From Bauldia litoralis (GTDB lineage Bacteria > Pseudomonadota > Alphaproteobacteria > Rhizobiales > Kaistiaceae), in the NCBI GenBank assembly GCA_945882315.1, contig CAMCWB010000004.1, positions 33,668 to 97,667 on the forward strand: a stretch of DNA of 64,000 nt, given 5' to 3'. Positions within the stretch are counted from its first letter, which is position 1, and each line of letters opens with the position of its first letter. A program made the translations under genes and the position numbers. Below, piece after piece: positions 46,292 through 59,720 of this stretch. The notes beneath the pieces were generated by a model that was not told the origin of the DNA, made no database searches, and saw nothing but the letters and a program-made list of their open reading frames with translations.

Positions 46292-47965
46292 TCATAGGAC
46301 GGCGACGAAGACCGTGCAAACCGGTTTTTTGCCCCAGACTGCGTTGACCGCGGACCGAACCGCCCGCCGCACGGCTTCACGCACGACCTCGGGATCCCGA
46401 CGCTGCGGGCGCGGCATCGAATCGAGCGTGTCGAAAACGGCGTTGGCGACGGCTTCTTCGAGAGGCCGACCGGAAGCGTCGGTCAGCGGCAGGCCGACCA
46501 GTTCGACCTCCGGATCGCCGCGCGGGTTGCCCTTGGCATCGAGCGTCACCAGCACGCCGGCATGGCCGGAGAAGGACAGCTTGCGGCGCTCGGCAACGCC
46601 GATGGTTTCAAGCGGGCCGACCAGCGAGCCGTCCTTGTAGATGCGGCCGGCGTCGATCTCGTCGACCTTCTCGGCGCGTCCGGGGCCGAGCCGGATCATC
46701 GTGCCGTTGCGGATGGTGAGCACCGTCTCGACGCCCATCTGGCGGGCGAAGTCGGCGTGGGCCGCGAGATGCATCGCCTCGCCATGGACCGGCACCGCGA
46801 CCTTCGGCCTCACCCAGCCATACATCTCGCGAAGCTCGTCGCGCCGCGGATGGCCGGAGACGTGGACGAGCGCATCGCGGTCGGTGACGATTTTGACGCC
46901 GCGCGTGACGAGCGTGTTGATGATCGTGTTGACCGCCTTCTCGTTGCCCGGAATGGCGCGGGAGGAAAAGACGACCATATCGCCGGCGACGAGTTCGACA
47001 TTGCGATGCTCCTCCGACGCGACGCGGGCGAGCGCGGCGCGGGGCTCGCCCTGGCTGCCGGTGAGCAGCGCGACCGTATTGCCGCGCGGCAGATGCGGAT
47101 AGGATTCCTCATCGAGGAAAGGCCGCAGTCCTTCGAGATAGCCGAGCTCGGTCGCGACATCGATGACGCGGCGCATGGCGCGGCCGACGACGACGACCTC
47201 ACGCCCGGCGGCTGCGGCGGCAACCGCGACAGAGCGGATGCGTCCGACATTGGAGGCGAAGGTGGTGAAAGCCACCCTGCCCTTGGCATTGCGGATGATG
47301 TCGGTGAGGACAAGGCCGACTTCGGTCTCGCTGGGACTCTTGCCTTCGCGGAGCGCGTTGGTGGAATCGCAGATCATCGCGAGAACGCCTTCGTCGCCGA
47401 TCTCGCGGAGGCGCTTCGCATCGGTCGGCAGGCCGATCACCGGCGTCTCGTCGATCTTCCAGTCGCCGGTATGCAGCACGATGCCGGCCGGCGTGCGGAT
47501 CGCCAGCGCATTCGATTCCGGGATCGAATGGGCGACGTTGATGAACTCGACGTTGAACGGGCCGAGCGTGAAAGGCTTACCGGGTTCGACGACGGTCACC
47601 GGGATCGGTCCCTTGCCCGGTTCGCTGGCGAGCTTGGCAGTGATCAGATTGGCGGTGAAGGCGGTGGCGTAGATCGGCACGCGGAGGCGCGGCCACAGAT
47701 CGATGACGGCGCCGTAGTGATCCTCATGCGCATGGGTGAGGACGATGCCGGCGAGATTCGTCCGCTCTTCCTCGAGATAGGAAATGTCCGGGAAGACAAG
47801 GTCGACGCCGGGCAGGTCCGGCCCGGCAAAGGCGACGCCTAGATCGACGGCGAGCCAAGCGCGTTCGTGCGGCGGCCCGTAGCCGTAGAGGCCGAGATTC
47901 ATGCCGATCTCGCCGACGCCGCCGAGCGGCATGAAGACCAGTTCCGCTTCGCGGTTGCGGGTCAT
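46292..47965 (-). CDS. rnj: Ribonuclease J
   Basis: This 557-residue metallo-beta-lactamase/beta-CASP nuclease processes and degrades RNA with 5'-exonuclease and endonuclease activity. The zinc motif HAHEDH is at residues 78-83, with further ligands in NVAHSIPES and HTGDWKIDETP. The beta-CASP domain has STNALREGKSPSE and SGHPRRDEL. In alphaproteobacteria it coexists with RNase E. The start overlaps the birA stop by 4 bases. Confidence 0.96.
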   Translation of the reverse strand: MTRNREAELVFMPLGGVGEIGMNLGLYGYGPPHERAWLAVDLGVAFAGPDLPGVDLVFPDISYLEEERTNLAGIVLTHAHEDHYGAVIDLWPRLRVPIYATAFTANLITAKLASEPGKGPIPVTVVEPGKPFTLGPFNVEFINVAHSIPESNALAIRTPAGIVLHTGDWKIDETPVIGLPTDAKRLREIGDEGVLAMICDSTNALREGKSPSETEVGLVLTDIIRNAKGRVAFTTFASNVGRIRSVAVAAAAAGREVVVVGRAMRRVIDVATELGYLEGLRPFLDEESYPHLPRGNTVALLTGSQGEPRAALARVASEEHRNVELVAGDMVVFSSRAIPGNEKAVNTIINTLVTRGVKIVTDRDALVHVSGHPRRDELREMYGWVRPKVAVPVHGEAMHLAAHADFARQMGVETVLTIRNGTMIRLGPGRAEKVDEIDAGRIYKDGSLVGPLETIGVAERRKLSFSGHAGVLVTLDAKGNPRGDPEVELVGLPLTDASGRPLEEAVANAVFDTLDSMPRPQRRDPEVVREAVRRAVRSAVNAVWGKKPVCTVFVAVL

Positions 47966-48795
47966 GCCCTTGCCGCCACGGCGCCGAAATGCACCTCGCC
48001 GGCGCTGATCGGCCGAAGCGTGCCGTCTTCCATGCGGATCATGAGCCGTCCCTCGCTGTCGATGGTTTCGAACCTGCCACGTAATATCTCCCCACCGATA
48101 CGGACGACCGCCTCTTCGCCGACCCCGGCGGCCCGATCAAGCCACAGATCGCGGATTCGGGGAAAGCCCCTGCCCCCGTCCCAGATCCGCTCGATGCCGG
48201 CCCAGGCGTCGGAGAGCGCCGAAAAGACATCGGCGGCAGTCGCCGATATGCCGAGCCCCGCCAGCGCGGCGGTCGGGTAAGGCAGGCCGGACGGCGCCTC
48301 GATGACGTTGACGCCGATGCCGATGACGACGGCGAGCCGGCCATCGGCGAGCGGTTCGGCCTCGAGCAGGATGCCGGCGAGCTTGCCGCCGTCGAGAAGC
48401 ACGTCATTCGGCCATTTCAGCCGAAGCCGCGTGCTCTGGCGGCCGGCGCCGGGCTCCAGCCCATCCATCGCGATTGCAACGGCAAGGCCGGGTGCGACCC
48501 GACGCAAGGCTTCGTCCAGCGACAGCCCGGCGACGAAGCCGAGCGTCGCGGCGACGCCCGGCACGGCTTCGACCCTGAGGAACAGGCTGGCGGCGAGATT
48601 GCCCCGCGCCGTCGCCCAATGGCTGCCGCGACGGCCGCGTCCCTCGCTCTGGAAATCGCTGACGACCCAGAGACGTCCGACATCGCCGGCCCGCGCCTGC
48701 GCCATCGCGGCGGCATTGGTCGAACCGATCGTGTCGTGCTGCTCGAGGCGGTAGCCTGCCGCTTCTGCCTTCAGGCCGAGGGCGAAAGCCGTCAC
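47962..48795 (-). CDS. birA: Biotin--[acetyl-CoA-carboxylase] ligase
   Basis: This 277-residue ligase activates biotin with ATP and attaches it to carboxylase carrier proteins. Motifs are STNAAAMAQ, SEGRGRRGSHW and RLKWPNDVLLDGGKLAGILLE cut near its end, with the SH3-like C-terminal domain. There is no N-terminal DNA-binding domain, so it is a class I, non-repressor BirA. I chose a GTG one base after the nuoN stop; the frame extends further into nuoN but has no better start. Linkage of birA to nuoN is common in rhizobia. Confidence 0.93.
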   Translation of the reverse strand: MTAFALGLKAEAAGYRLEQHDTIGSTNAAAMAQARAGDVGRLWVVSDFQSEGRGRRGSHWATARGNLAASLFLRVEAVPGVAATLGFVAGLSLDEALRRVAPGLAVAIAMDGLEPGAGRQSTRLRLKWPNDVLLDGGKLAGILLEAEPLADGRLAVVIGIGVNVIEAPSGLPYPTAALAGLGISATAADVFSALSDAWAGIERIWDGGRGFPRIRDLWLDRAAGVGEEAVVRIGGEILRGRFETIDSEGRLMIRMEDGTLRPISAGEVHFGAVAARA

Positions 48796-48796
48796 T

Positions 48797-50227
48797 TCAG
48801 AAGAATGTCCCGGCCGCGGTGGCCGCGGCTTCGCCGACCCGGCCGGCAATGACCACGAAGAGGAGCACGAAGGCGCCGCTGACGCCCAGCACCACGCGAA
48901 GCTCGACGGGCATCGGCTCGAAGGCGCCGGCCGGCTCGTCGAAATACATGATCTTGATGATGCGGAGGTAATAATAGGCGCCGACGACGCTGGCGAGTAC
49001 GCCGATGACCGAGAGCCAATAGAGCCCGGCCTCGATCGCCGCGAGGAAGACGTAGAATTTCGCGAAGAATCCGGCGAGCGGCGGAATGCCGGCCAGCGAG
49101 AACAGGATCATGGCCAGCATGAAGGCCATCATCGGATTGGTCTTCGACAGGCCGGCGAGATCGCCGATATCCTCGACCATGCCGTCGCGGCGGCGCATCG
49201 CCAGGATGCAGGCGAAGGCGCCGAGCGTCATCGCCATATAGATCAGGAGATAGATGATCACGCCACGCACGCCGGTCTCGGTGCCGGAGGCGAGGCCGAC
49301 CAGCGCGAAGCCCATATGGCCGATCGAGGAATAGGCCATCAGACGCTTGATGTTGCGCTGGCCGATCGCGGCAAAGGAGCCGAGCAGCATCGAGGCGATG
49401 GAGACAAACGTAAGAATCTGCTGCCAATCCGGCGTCACCGGCGCGAAGGGGCCGACGACGACGCGGATGAAGAGCGCCATCGCGGCGACCTTGGGCGCCG
49501 CGGCGAAGAAGGCGGTGACCGGCGTCGGCGCGCCCTCATAGACGTCGGGCGTCCACATATGGAAGGGCACGGCCGAGATCTTGAAAGCGAGGCCGGCGAT
49601 CAGGAAGACGAGGCCGAACACGAGGCCCAGCGTCGAACCGCTGAGCGTCAGCGCCGCCGAGATGCCGGTAAAGCTCGTCTGGCCGGTGAAGCCGTAGATC
49701 AGCGACGCGCCGTACAGGAGCATGCCCGAGGAGAGCGCGCCGAGGACGAAATATTTGAGGCCGGCCTCGGTCGAGCGGACCGAGTCGCGGTTGATCGCGG
49801 CGACGACGTAGAGCGCCAGCGACTGGAGTTCGAGGCCGAGATAGAGCGCGATCAGATCGTTGGCCGAGATCATCATCAGCATGCCGAGCGTCGCGATGAC
49901 GATCAGCACCGGATATTCGAAGCGCTCGAACTTCTGGGCGCGCGCATAGCCGACCGACATGGCGATGGCGACGCCCGAGCCTACCAGCGTGATGATCTTC
50001 ATCAGGCGCGCGAAGGGATCGAGCACGAAGGCGCCGCTGAAGGCGGTGCCGTTCTCGCCGGTGAGCAGCAGGATCGCCGCCGCGGTAACGATGAGCGCGA
50101 CCGACAGGCCGGTGACGATCGGCGTCGCCTTCTCGCCGCCGAAGGCGCCGATCATCAGGAGAACCAGCGCGCCGACAGCCAGGACGATTTCCGGCAGCGC
50201 GGGAAGCAGGACGAGATCGGCGGGCAT
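48797..50227 (-). CDS. nuoN: NADH-quinone oxidoreductase subunit N
   Basis: This 476-residue antiporter-like membrane subunit of complex I has about 14 helices. The family segments include KIMYFDEP near the C terminus, and the conserved Lys and Glu in central helices ([20 protein letters not shown]) form part of the proton path. It is the last of the 14 nuo genes and lies 22 bases after nuoM. Confidence 0.96.
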   Translation of the reverse strand: MPADLVLLPALPEIVLAVGALVLLMIGAFGGEKATPIVTGLSVALIVTAAAILLLTGENGTAFSGAFVLDPFARLMKIITLVGSGVAIAMSVGYARAQKFERFEYPVLIVIATLGMLMMISANDLIALYLGLELQSLALYVVAAINRDSVRSTEAGLKYFVLGALSSGMLLYGASLIYGFTGQTSFTGISAALTLSGSTLGLVFGLVFLIAGLAFKISAVPFHMWTPDVYEGAPTPVTAFFAAAPKVAAMALFIRVVVGPFAPVTPDWQQILTFVSIASMLLGSFAAIGQRNIKRLMAYSSIGHMGFALVGLASGTETGVRGVIIYLLIYMAMTLGAFACILAMRRRDGMVEDIGDLAGLSKTNPMMAFMLAMILFSLAGIPPLAGFFAKFYVFLAAIEAGLYWLSVIGVLASVVGAYYYLRIIKIMYFDEPAGAFEPMPVELRVVLGVSGAFVLLFVVIAGRVGEAAATAAGTFF

Positions 50228-50249
50228 CAGTTCTTCTCCACGATCATCG

Positions 50250-51761
50250 TCATGGCGCCAGCGCCGCAAGCTTGCCGGCCGCCGAGAGCGCCGCCTGATA
50301 ATTGCTGACGAGCTGGTCGACCGAGGCGGCGGTGATATCCATGATCGGCGCCGGATAGCCACCGAACAGAATGGTCAGGATGACCAACGGGAGCAGGATC
50401 GCCATCTCGCGCCGCGACAGGTCGAGCATCGACTTCAGGCTCTCCTTCTCGATCTGCCCGAAGATTACGCGGCGGTAGAGCCAGAGCGCGTAGCAGGCCG
50501 AGAGGATGACGCCGATGGTGGCGAAGAAGGCAACCCAGGTGTTGGCACGGAAGGCGCCGACGAGCGTCAGGAATTCGCCGACGAAACCGCTCGTCCCCGG
50601 CAGGCCGACATTGGCCATGGTGAAGACCAGGAAGAAGAAGGCGTAGATCGGCATGCGGTTGACGAGGCCGCCATAGGCGGCGATCTCGCGGGTGTGCATG
50701 CGGTCGTAGACGACGCCGACGCAGAGGAAGAGCGCGCCGGAGACGATGCCGTGCGACAGCATCTGGAAAAGCGCACCCTGCACGCCCTGGGCGTTGGCGG
50801 CGAAGATGCCCATGGTCACGAAGCCCATATGAGCGACCGACGAATAGGCGATCAGCTTCTTGATGTCTTCCTGCATCAGGGCGACCAGCGAAGTGTAGAT
50901 GATCGCCACGACCGAAAGCGTGAAGACGAAGGGCGCGAAATCGGCCGAGGCCAGCGGGAACATCGGCAGCGAGAAGCGGATGAAGCCGTAGCCGCCCATC
51001 TTCAGGAGGATCGCCGCAAGGATCACCGAGCCGGCAGTCGGCGCCTCGACATGCGCGTCGGGAAGCCAGGTGTGGACCGGCCACATCGGCATCTTCACGG
51101 CGAAGGAGGCGAAGAAGGCGATCCACAGCCAGAACTGCATCTCCGCCGAGAACGAATGGTTGAGCAGAGTCGGAATGTCGGTCGTGCCGGCATCCCAGTA
51201 CATCGCCATGATGGCGAGGAGCATCAGCACCGAGCCGGCAAGCGTGTAGAGGAAGAATTTGAAGCTCGCATAGACGCGGCGCGGGCCGCCCCAGATGCCG
51301 ATGATCAGAAACATCGGGATCAGGCCGCCTTCGAAGAAGACGTAGAAGAGCAGAAGATCGGTGGCGCAGAAGACGCCGATCATCAGCGTCTCGAGCGCCA
51401 GGAAGGCGATCATGTATTCCTTGAAGTAGCGATTGACGGTCAGCCGGCTCGCCACGATGCAGAATGGCATCAGGAAGGTGGTCAGGATGACGAACAGCAT
51501 CGAAATGCCGTCGACGCCCATCGAGTAGGCGATCGAGCCGCCAAGCCATTCCGTCCGCTCGACGAGCTGGAAGCCCGGATTGGACGGATCGAAATTCGTC
51601 CAGATGAAGATCGAGAGCACGAAGGTGACGGCCGTCGTCCAGAGGGCGACGTGGTAGACGTTGCGCCGCGCGATGTCGTCGTCGCCGCGGATGATAAGAA
51701 TCAAGAGCGCGCCGACGAGCGGCAGGAACGTGACGGTCGAAAGGATCGGCCAGCCGGTCAT
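50250..51761 (-). CDS. nuoM: NADH-quinone oxidoreductase subunit M
   Basis: This 503-residue proton-pumping subunit has about 14 membrane helices. Typical segments are [20 protein letters not shown] (key Lys and the following loop), [14 protein letters not shown] and [13 protein letters not shown]. The conserved Glu in the fifth helix is in the [14 protein letters not shown] segment. It lies 10 bases after nuoL. Confidence 0.97.
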   Translation of the reverse strand: MTGWPILSTVTFLPLVGALLILIIRGDDDIARRNVYHVALWTTAVTFVLSIFIWTNFDPSNPGFQLVERTEWLGGSIAYSMGVDGISMLFVILTTFLMPFCIVASRLTVNRYFKEYMIAFLALETLMIGVFCATDLLLFYVFFEGGLIPMFLIIGIWGGPRRVYASFKFFLYTLAGSVLMLLAIMAMYWDAGTTDIPTLLNHSFSAEMQFWLWIAFFASFAVKMPMWPVHTWLPDAHVEAPTAGSVILAAILLKMGGYGFIRFSLPMFPLASADFAPFVFTLSVVAIIYTSLVALMQEDIKKLIAYSSVAHMGFVTMGIFAANAQGVQGALFQMLSHGIVSGALFLCVGVVYDRMHTREIAAYGGLVNRMPIYAFFFLVFTMANVGLPGTSGFVGEFLTLVGAFRANTWVAFFATIGVILSACYALWLYRRVIFGQIEKESLKSMLDLSRREMAILLPLVILTILFGGYPAPIMDITAASVDQLVSNYQAALSAAGKLAALAP

Positions 51762-51771
51762 ATCCCGCGCC

Positions 51772-53850
51772 TCACGTGAACATTGCCCATGTGACCAGCG
51801 CAGCGATGCCGATCAGCATGGCGAAAGCATAATGGTAGAGGTAGCCGGTCTGCAGGCGGACGACCCATGAGGTGACGTCGAGGGCGCGGGCCGAGATGCC
51901 GTCGGGGCCGAAGCCGTCGATGAACCAGCCGTCGCCCTTCTTCCACAGGAAGCGGCCGAGCCACATGGCCGGGCGGACGAAGATAAAGTCGTAGATCTCG
52001 TCGAAGTACCACTTGTTCAAAAGGAATTTGTAGAGGCCGTTATGACGCTGCGCGATGCGGCGCGGGATCTCCGGCGAGAGCAGATAAAACTGCACGGCGA
52101 TCATGAAGCCCAGCACCATCACCAGGAAGGGCAGGATCTTCACCGCGAAGGGCACATGGTGCAGCTCTTCGATGATGTGGTTCTCGGGGCCGAAGAAGAG
52201 GCCGATCTTCCAGAATTCGTGGCTCTCCTCGCCGATGAAGGAGCCGTAGAAGATGAAGCCGGCGAGCAGCGCTCCGGCCGCCAGGATCATCAGCGGTACC
52301 GTCATCACCAGCGGCGATTCGTGGACATGCTTCATGACTTCTGCGGAAGCCCGCGGGCGGCCGTGGAAGGTCAGGAAGATCAACCGCCATGAGTAGAAGG
52401 AGGTCATGGCGGCGGCGACGACCGTCATGATGAAGGCGTAGTCGGCGGCGCCGTTATGGCCGGCGAAGGCGGATTCGATGATCGCGTCCTTCGAGAAATA
52501 GCCGGCGGTGAAGGGGAAGCCGGTCAGGGCTAGGGTGCCGATGACCATCATCCAGTAGGTGACCGGGATATGGGTGCGCAGGCCGCCCATCTTGCGCATG
52601 TCCTGCTCGTCGGAGACGGCATGGATCACGGAGCCGGCGCCGAGGAAGAGGAGTGCCTTGAAGAAGGCGTGGGTGAAGAGGTGGAAGATGCCTACCGAGT
52701 AGGCGCCGACGCCGAGGGCCACGAACATGTAGCCTAGCTGCGAGCAGGTCGAATAGGCGATGACGCGCTTGATGTCGTTCTGGACGAGGCCGACGGTGGC
52801 GGCAAAGAAGGCCGTGGTCGCCCCGATGAAGGTGACGAAGGTCAGCGCGGTCGGCGACAGCTCGAAGAGCGGCGACAGGCGGGCGACCATGAAGACGCCG
52901 GCCGTGACCATCGTCGCGGCATGGATGAGCGCCGAGACCGGCGTCGGGCCTTCCATCGCGTCCGGCAGCCAAGTGTGGAGCAGGAACTGCGCCGACTTGC
53001 CCATCGCGCCCATGAAGAGCAGCAGGCAGATGACCGTCATCGCGTCCAGATCCCATGACAGGAAATGGAAGCTGGTGCCGGCGACCGAGGGCGCATTGGC
53101 GAAGATCGTCTCGAACTCGACCGAGTTGAAGAGCACGAAGACGCCGAAGATGCCGAGGGCGAAGCCGAAATCGCCGACGCGGTTGACGACGAAGGCCTTG
53201 ATCGCGGCGGCATTGGCCGAGGGCTTTTTGAACCAGAAGCCGATCAGCAGATAGGAGGCGAGACCGACGCCCTCCCAACCGAAGAACATCTGGACGAGAT
53301 TGTCGGAGGTGACCAGCGCCAGCATGGCGAAGGTGAAGAGCGACAGATAGGCAAAGAAGCGCGGCCGGTGCGGGTCATGCGCCATGTAGCCGATCGAGTA
53401 GATGTGGACCAGCGACGAGACACTCGTCACCACAACCAGCATGACGACGGTCAGCGTGTCGATGCGCAGCGCCCAATCGACCGACAGCGTGCCGGAAGTA
53501 AACCAGGGCATGACCTGGACGCGGATATATTCGGTCTCGCCGAAGCCGATCGTGAAGAAGGCGACCCAGGAGAGGATCGCGGAGACCACGAGGAAACCCG
53601 AGGTGATCAGCTCGGCCGGACGCGCGCCGGGCTGCGGCTCGTGATGATCGTGGCCGTGCCCGTCATGATCGTGCCCGTGGCCATGATCGTGGCCATGCGC
53701 ATGGGCGGCATGGCCGTGATGATGGTGGCCGTGATCGTGATGGTGGTCGCTGGCCTCGCCGCCGGGATGCCTGCTGCGCGCGCCGGCAACCACGATCAGG
53801 CCGGCAATGATCGCGCCCAGCAGCGGCAGGAAAACGATGGCTGAATACAT
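51772..53850 (-). CDS. nuoL: NADH-quinone oxidoreductase subunit L with a histidine-rich insertion
   Basis: This 692-residue distal proton-pumping subunit has the core segments [20 protein letters not shown] and [16 protein letters not shown], with the long lateral helix towards the C terminus. Unusually, residues 36-70, between the first and second membrane helices, contain 20 His and 5 Asp with small residues, a stretch absent from the standard protein. The rest is normal. The insertion may bind divalent metals or be a neutral expansion of a CATGG-like low-complexity coding stretch. Confidence 0.97.
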   Translation of the reverse strand: MYSAIVFLPLLGAIIAGLIVVAGARSRHPGGEASDHHHDHGHHHHGHAAHAHGHDHGHGHDHDGHGHDHHEPQPGARPAELITSGFLVVSAILSWVAFFTIGFGETEYIRVQVMPWFTSGTLSVDWALRIDTLTVVMLVVVTSVSSLVHIYSIGYMAHDPHRPRFFAYLSLFTFAMLALVTSDNLVQMFFGWEGVGLASYLLIGFWFKKPSANAAAIKAFVVNRVGDFGFALGIFGVFVLFNSVEFETIFANAPSVAGTSFHFLSWDLDAMTVICLLLFMGAMGKSAQFLLHTWLPDAMEGPTPVSALIHAATMVTAGVFMVARLSPLFELSPTALTFVTFIGATTAFFAATVGLVQNDIKRVIAYSTCSQLGYMFVALGVGAYSVGIFHLFTHAFFKALLFLGAGSVIHAVSDEQDMRKMGGLRTHIPVTYWMMVIGTLALTGFPFTAGYFSKDAIIESAFAGHNGAADYAFIMTVVAAAMTSFYSWRLIFLTFHGRPRASAEVMKHVHESPLVMTVPLMILAAGALLAGFIFYGSFIGEESHEFWKIGLFFGPENHIIEELHHVPFAVKILPFLVMVLGFMIAVQFYLLSPEIPRRIAQRHNGLYKFLLNKWYFDEIYDFIFVRPAMWLGRFLWKKGDGWFIDGFGPDGISARALDVTSWVVRLQTGYLYHYAFAMLIGIAALVTWAMFT

Positions 53851-53856
53851 GCCCCG

Positions 53857-54165
53857 TCAGCCCTTCATCAAATTCACGTCCTCGACCGCAATCGACCCCC
53901 GATTGCGGTAGAAGACGACAAGGATAGCGAGGCCGATCGAGGCCTCCGCCGCCGCGACGGTCAGCACGAAGAGCGCGAAGACCTGCCCGACGAGGTCGCC
54001 CAGGAAGGACGAGAAGGCGACGAGGTTGAGGTTGACGGCGAGAAGGATCAGCTCGACCGACATCAGGATGACGATGACGTTCTTGCGGTTGATGAACACG
54101 CCGAAGATGCCGAGCGTGAAGAGGATCGCCGCGACCGTCAGATAGTGGGAAAGGCCGATGGCCAT
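53857..54165 (-). CDS. nuoK: NADH-quinone oxidoreductase subunit K
   Basis: This 102-residue, three-helix subunit has two buried glutamates in the proton path, seen in [17 protein letters not shown] and [17 protein letters not shown]. The length is standard. Its start follows the nuoJ stop without a gap. Confidence 0.97.
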   Translation of the reverse strand: MAIGLSHYLTVAAILFTLGIFGVFINRKNVIVILMSVELILLAVNLNLVAFSSFLGDLVGQVFALFVLTVAAAEASIGLAILVVFYRNRGSIAVEDVNLMKG

Positions 54166-54780
54166 CTAGATGCCCTTCCCTGTTTCGACCTTGCGGACCT
54201 CGATGGCGGTCGCCGGGCTCCGCGCCACCTGCGCCGCGATCGACTGGCGCTGGACGCCGACCTTGTGGCGCAGCGTCAGCACGATGGCGCCGATCATGGC
54301 GACGAGCAGGATCATGCCGGCCGACTGGAAGAAGTAGATGTAGCGGGTGTAGAGGAGCGCGCCCAAGGCGGCGGTGTTCGACGTCGTGTCGAGCGACGGG
54401 ATCGGCGCCGACTGCAACGTCGTCGCGTCTGGCGCGAAGGCCCAGCCGCCGAGGACGAGCAGGAGCTCAACCAGCACGATCAGGCCGACCAGCGCGCCGA
54501 CCGGCAGGTAATCGAGGAAGCCCTGGCGCAACTCGACGAAGTCGACGTCGAGCATCATGACGACAAAGAGGAAGAGCACCGCGACGGCGCCGACATAGAC
54601 GACCACCAGGATCATCGCCAGGAACTCGGCGCCAAGCAGCACGAACAGGCCGGCGGCGTTGACGAAGGCGAGGATCAGGAACAGCACCGAATGCACGGGG
54701 TTGCGCGCACCGATGACCATCACCGCCGAGGCGATGGTGACGCCCGAGAAAATGTAAAAGAAGAGCGCGCTGAGGGTCAT
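54166..54780 (-). CDS. nuoJ: NADH-quinone oxidoreductase subunit J
   Basis: This 204-residue subunit has five helices, including the conserved [19 protein letters not shown] segment with the pi-bulge helix. The C terminus is a short soluble tail. The start overlaps the nuoI stop by 4 bases. Confidence 0.96.
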   Translation of the reverse strand: MTLSALFFYIFSGVTIASAVMVIGARNPVHSVLFLILAFVNAAGLFVLLGAEFLAMILVVVYVGAVAVLFLFVVMMLDVDFVELRQGFLDYLPVGALVGLIVLVELLLVLGGWAFAPDATTLQSAPIPSLDTTSNTAALGALLYTRYIYFFQSAGMILLVAMIGAIVLTLRHKVGVQRQSIAAQVARSPATAIEVRKVETGKGI

Positions 54781-55265
54781 CTGTAGGGCGAGTCCATCGC
54801 GATGTTGCGAGCGAGTTCCCGCTCCCAGCGGTCGCCATTGGCGAGGAGCTTGTCCTTGTCGAAGTAGAGCTCCTCACGGGTTTCGGTGGCGAACTCGAAA
54901 TTCGGTCCCTCGACGATCGCGTCGACCGGGCAGGCTTCCTGGCAGAAGCCGCAATAGATGCATTTCACCATGTCGATGTCGTAGCGCGTCGTGCGGCGGG
55001 TGCCGTCGTTGCGGCGCGGGCCGGCTTCGATAGTGATCGCCTGCGCCGGGCAGATCGCCTCGCAGAGCTTGCAGGCGATGCAGCGTTCTTCGCCGTTCGG
55101 GTAACGGCGCAGCGCATGCTCGCCGCGAAAGCGCGGGCTGACCGGCCCCTTCTCGAAGGGATAGTTGATGGTCGCCTTCGGCGCGAAGAAATAGCGCATC
55201 GAGAGGAAGAAGGCCCCGACGAATTCCTTCAGAAAAAGCCCGCGGGCCGCCTGGTCGAGTGACAT
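54777..55265 (-). CDS. nuoI: NADH-quinone oxidoreductase subunit I
   Basis: This 162-residue peripheral-arm subunit carries two [4Fe-4S] clusters (N6a and N6b), bound by [12 protein letters not shown] and [12 protein letters not shown] plus the paired downstream cysteine of each. The start [11 protein letters not shown] lies 5 bases after the nuoH stop. The length is standard for alphaproteobacteria. Confidence 0.97.
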   Translation of the reverse strand: MSLDQAARGLFLKEFVGAFFLSMRYFFAPKATINYPFEKGPVSPRFRGEHALRRYPNGEERCIACKLCEAICPAQAITIEAGPRRNDGTRRTTRYDIDMVKCIYCGFCQEACPVDAIVEGPNFEFATETREELYFDKDKLLANGDRWERELARNIAMDSPYR

Positions 55266-55270
55266 GATCC

Positions 55271-56317
55271 CTACCCTGCCCAGCCGGTTGCCTGAAGGAC
55301 GGCGGCGACGATGACCACCATGGCGAGCGACAGCGGCAGGAAGACCTTCCAGCCGAGGCGCATGAGCTGGTCGTAGCGGTAGCGCGGCACGAAGGCCTTG
55401 ACCATCGCGAACATGAAGAAGACCAGCGAGACTTTGAGGATGAACCAGACGATGCCCGGCACCCAAGTGAAGGGCGCGATGGCGACCGGCGGCAGCCAGC
55501 CTCCGAGGAAGAGGATGGTCGTCAGCGCGCACATCAGGACGATGCTGACATACTCGCCGAGCATGAACATCATGTAGGGCGACGAGCCGTATTCGACCAT
55601 GAAGCCGGCGACGAGCTCGGACTCGGCCTCGACCAGATCGAAGGGCGGCCGGTTGGTCTCGGCGAGCGCCGAAATGAAGAAGATGATGAACATCGGAAAC
55701 AGCGGCAGCCAATGCCAGTCGAGGAACGAGCTCGGCAGGCCGAGGCGCGTGCCGAGGCCGTCGCCTTGCGACAGGACAACGTCCGACAGGTTCAGCGAGC
55801 CGACGCAGAGCAGGACGGTGATGATGACGAAGCCGATCGAGACTTCGTAGGAAACCATCTGCGCCGCCGACCGAAGCGCGCCGAGGAAGGCGTATTTCGA
55901 GTTCGACGCCCAGCCGCCCATGATGACGCCGTAAACGCCTAGCGACGAGATCGCGAAGATATAGAGGACGCCGACATTGATGTTGGCGACCACCCAGCCG
56001 GCATCGAGCGGCACGACCGCCCAGGCGGACAGCGCCAGCGTCGTCGTGACCAGCGGCGCCAGCAGGAACACGCCCTTGTTGGAGCCCGACGGAATGACCG
56101 GCTCCTTGAAGACGAATTTCAGGAGGTCGGCGAAGCTCTGCAGGAGCCCCCAGGGACCGACGACATTCGGGCCGCGGCGCAACTGCACGGCCGCCCAGAT
56201 CTTGCGGTCGGCATAGAGGAAGTAGGCGACGAAGATCAGGAGCGTGACGAGCAGCAGCAGGCTCTGCCCGACGATGATCGCGCCCGGAACGACGTAGCTG
56301 TCGAAAAACCCGTTCAT
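55271..56317 (-). CDS. nuoH: NADH-quinone oxidoreductase subunit H
   Basis: This 348-residue membrane subunit forms much of the quinone channel. Family segments are [26 protein letters not shown], and [20 protein letters not shown]. The ATG is chosen because GGAG lies 5 bases upstream; a GTG two codons earlier overlaps the nuoG stop and is also possible. Confidence 0.97.
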   Translation of the reverse strand: MNGFFDSYVVPGAIIVGQSLLLLVTLLIFVAYFLYADRKIWAAVQLRRGPNVVGPWGLLQSFADLLKFVFKEPVIPSGSNKGVFLLAPLVTTTLALSAWAVVPLDAGWVVANINVGVLYIFAISSLGVYGVIMGGWASNSKYAFLGALRSAAQMVSYEVSIGFVIITVLLCVGSLNLSDVVLSQGDGLGTRLGLPSSFLDWHWLPLFPMFIIFFISALAETNRPPFDLVEAESELVAGFMVEYGSSPYMMFMLGEYVSIVLMCALTTILFLGGWLPPVAIAPFTWVPGIVWFILKVSLVFFMFAMVKAFVPRYRYDQLMRLGWKVFLPLSLAMVVIVAAVLQATGWAG

Positions 56318-56319
56318 CG

Positions 56320-58413
56320 TCACTCCGCTGCCACTGCAAGGCGGCCGGCGGCGAGCGCCGAGCATTCCGCCATGATCGCCGAAGCGCGGGCGATCGGGTT
56401 GGTCAGATAGAAATCGGCGACGGCGAGCGCGAAGGGCGCCGAACCGGCCGAGCCGCCCTTCCCTGCCAGGGCCGCAAGCTCACCGGCCTCGCCATGGGCA
56501 ATCGCGCCGATGCGCGTAAGATGCGGATGCGCGCCATAGAGGACGGCGCGAAGCTCGCTCAGCGAATCGAAGGGCAGACGGCGGCCGAGCGATTCCGACA
56601 AGGCCCGGATGATCGCCCAGTCCTCGCGCGCCTCGCCCGGCGGGAAAGCGGCGCGGCGGGTCATCTGCACGCGGCCTTCGGTGTTGACGTAGGTGCCGGA
56701 CTTCTCGGTATAGGCGGCGCCCGGCAGGATGACGTCGGCGCGGTGCGCCCCGGCGTCGCCATGGGTGCCGACATAGACGACGAAGCTCTGGCCGAGGTCG
56801 CTCATGTCGAGCTCGTCGGCGCCGAGGAGGAAGAGGACGTCGAGGTCGCCCTTGCCGGCGGCCGACAGCATCGCTGCTGTGCCAAGGCCGCCTTCGCCCG
56901 GCACGAAGCCGATATCAAGGCCGCCGACGCGGGAGGCGGCGTGGTGGAGGACGGCGAGGCCGTTCCAGCCCTCGTCGCGGGTGCCACCGGCGGCGAGCTT
57001 GGCGGCGAGCGCCAGAAGTGCTGCGCCATCGTCGCGGGTCAGAGCGCCCTGCCCGACCAGGACCAGCGGCCGCTTGGCCTCGGCGAGAATCTTGCCGAAG
57101 CTGCTGTCGCTCTTGCTCAGCTCTCCCAGCGAATCCGGGCCGGCGCCGAGATAGTCGTAATCGTAGGTGAGATCGACGCGCTGGCCGATTAGGCCGACCT
57201 TGACGTCGCCGCGGCGCCAGCGCTTGCGGATGCGGGCGTTGAGCACCGCCGCTTCATGGCGTGGGTCGGAGCCGACGATCAGGATCGCATCGGCACGTTC
57301 GATGCCGGCAATGGTCGGGTTGAAGATGTAGCTGGAGCGGCCAAGTGCGGGATCGAGCTGGGTCCCGTCCTGGCGGCAATCGATGTTGGTTGAGCCGAGC
57401 AGGCCGAGAAGCTGCTTGACCGCGAACATCTCCTCGACCGTCGCGAGGTCGCCGGCGATGGCGCCGATCTTCTGCGCGGCGGTCGCGTTGACCTTGGCGG
57501 CGATGGCGCCGAAAGCCTCGCCCCAGGTGGCCGGCTGCAGCTTGCCGCCGACGCGGAGATAGGGGCGATCGAGGCGCTGGGTGAGCAGGCCGTCCCAGAT
57601 GAAGCGGGTCTTGTCCGAGATCCACTCCTCGTTCACGTCCTCGTTGAGGCGCGGCATGATGCGCTTCACCTCGCGGCCGCGCGTGTCGATCCGGATCGAG
57701 GCGCCGATGGCGTCCATCACGTCGATCGACTCGGTCTTGGTCAGTTCCCACGGCCGCGCCTGGAAGGCGTAGGGCTTCGAGGTCAGCGCGCCGACCGGGC
57801 AGAGGTCGATGACGTTGCCCTGCAGTTCGGAACTCATCGCCTTTTCGAGATAGGTGGTGATCTCCATGTCCTCGCCGCGGCCGGTGGCGCCGAGATCGGG
57901 CACGCCGGCGACTTCGGCCGAAAAGCGGACGCAGCGCGTGCAGTGGATGCAGCGCGTCATGATCGTCTTGACGAGCGGGCCGATATATTTGTCCTCGACG
58001 GCGCGCTTGTTCTCCTGGAAGCGCGTGGAGTCGACGCCATAGGCCATGGCCTGGTCCTGGAGATCGCACTCGCCGCCCTGATCGCAGATCGGGCAATCGA
58101 GCGGATGGTTGATCAGCAGGAATTCCATGACGCCTTCGCGCGCCTTCTTCACCATCGGGGTCTTGGTGAAAATCTCCGGCGGCTCGCCATTCGGGCCAGG
58201 ACGCAAGTCGCGCACGCCCATGGCGCAGGAGGCGGCGGGCTTGGGCGGGCCGCCCTTGACCTCGATCAGGCACATGCGGCAATTGCCGGCGATCGACAGG
58301 CGCTCGTGGAAACAGAAGCGCGGCACCTCGGCGCCGGCGGCTTCGGCCGCCTGCAGCAGCGTGTACTCGGCCGGTACCTCGATCTCTTTGCCGTCGACGA
58401 TGAGCTTCGGCAT
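56320..58413 (-). CDS. nuoG: NADH-quinone oxidoreductase subunit G
   Basis: This 697-residue subunit has an N-terminal [2Fe-2S] ferredoxin domain ([17 protein letters not shown]), then the His/Cys N5 site ([17 protein letters not shown]) and the N4 site ([10 protein letters not shown]). A molybdopterin-oxidoreductase-like domain follows that no longer needs the cofactor. The length fits the alphaproteobacterial and mitochondrial 75-kDa form. It lies 5 bases after nuoF. Confidence 0.97.
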   Translation of the reverse strand: MPKLIVDGKEIEVPAEYTLLQAAEAAGAEVPRFCFHERLSIAGNCRMCLIEVKGGPPKPAASCAMGVRDLRPGPNGEPPEIFTKTPMVKKAREGVMEFLLINHPLDCPICDQGGECDLQDQAMAYGVDSTRFQENKRAVEDKYIGPLVKTIMTRCIHCTRCVRFSAEVAGVPDLGATGRGEDMEITTYLEKAMSSELQGNVIDLCPVGALTSKPYAFQARPWELTKTESIDVMDAIGASIRIDTRGREVKRIMPRLNEDVNEEWISDKTRFIWDGLLTQRLDRPYLRVGGKLQPATWGEAFGAIAAKVNATAAQKIGAIAGDLATVEEMFAVKQLLGLLGSTNIDCRQDGTQLDPALGRSSYIFNPTIAGIERADAILIVGSDPRHEAAVLNARIRKRWRRGDVKVGLIGQRVDLTYDYDYLGAGPDSLGELSKSDSSFGKILAEAKRPLVLVGQGALTRDDGAALLALAAKLAAGGTRDEGWNGLAVLHHAASRVGGLDIGFVPGEGGLGTAAMLSAAGKGDLDVLFLLGADELDMSDLGQSFVVYVGTHGDAGAHRADVILPGAAYTEKSGTYVNTEGRVQMTRRAAFPPGEAREDWAIIRALSESLGRRLPFDSLSELRAVLYGAHPHLTRIGAIAHGEAGELAALAGKGGSAGSAPFALAVADFYLTNPIARASAIMAECSALAAGRLAVAAE

Positions 58414-58418
58414 GTCCG

Positions 58419-59719
<1,301 letters not shown>

Positions 59720-59720
<1 letters not shown>

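Noticed and set aside
49959..51779. 606-codon plus-strand frame
   Set aside because: Antisense to nuoN and nuoM; extremely Arg/Asp/His-rich, typical of reverse-strand reading of membrane protein genes.
53641..53745. CATGG-rich stretch as a CRISPR-like or satellite array
   Set aside because: It is in frame inside nuoL, has no regular unit length and no spacers; it encodes a His-rich loop.
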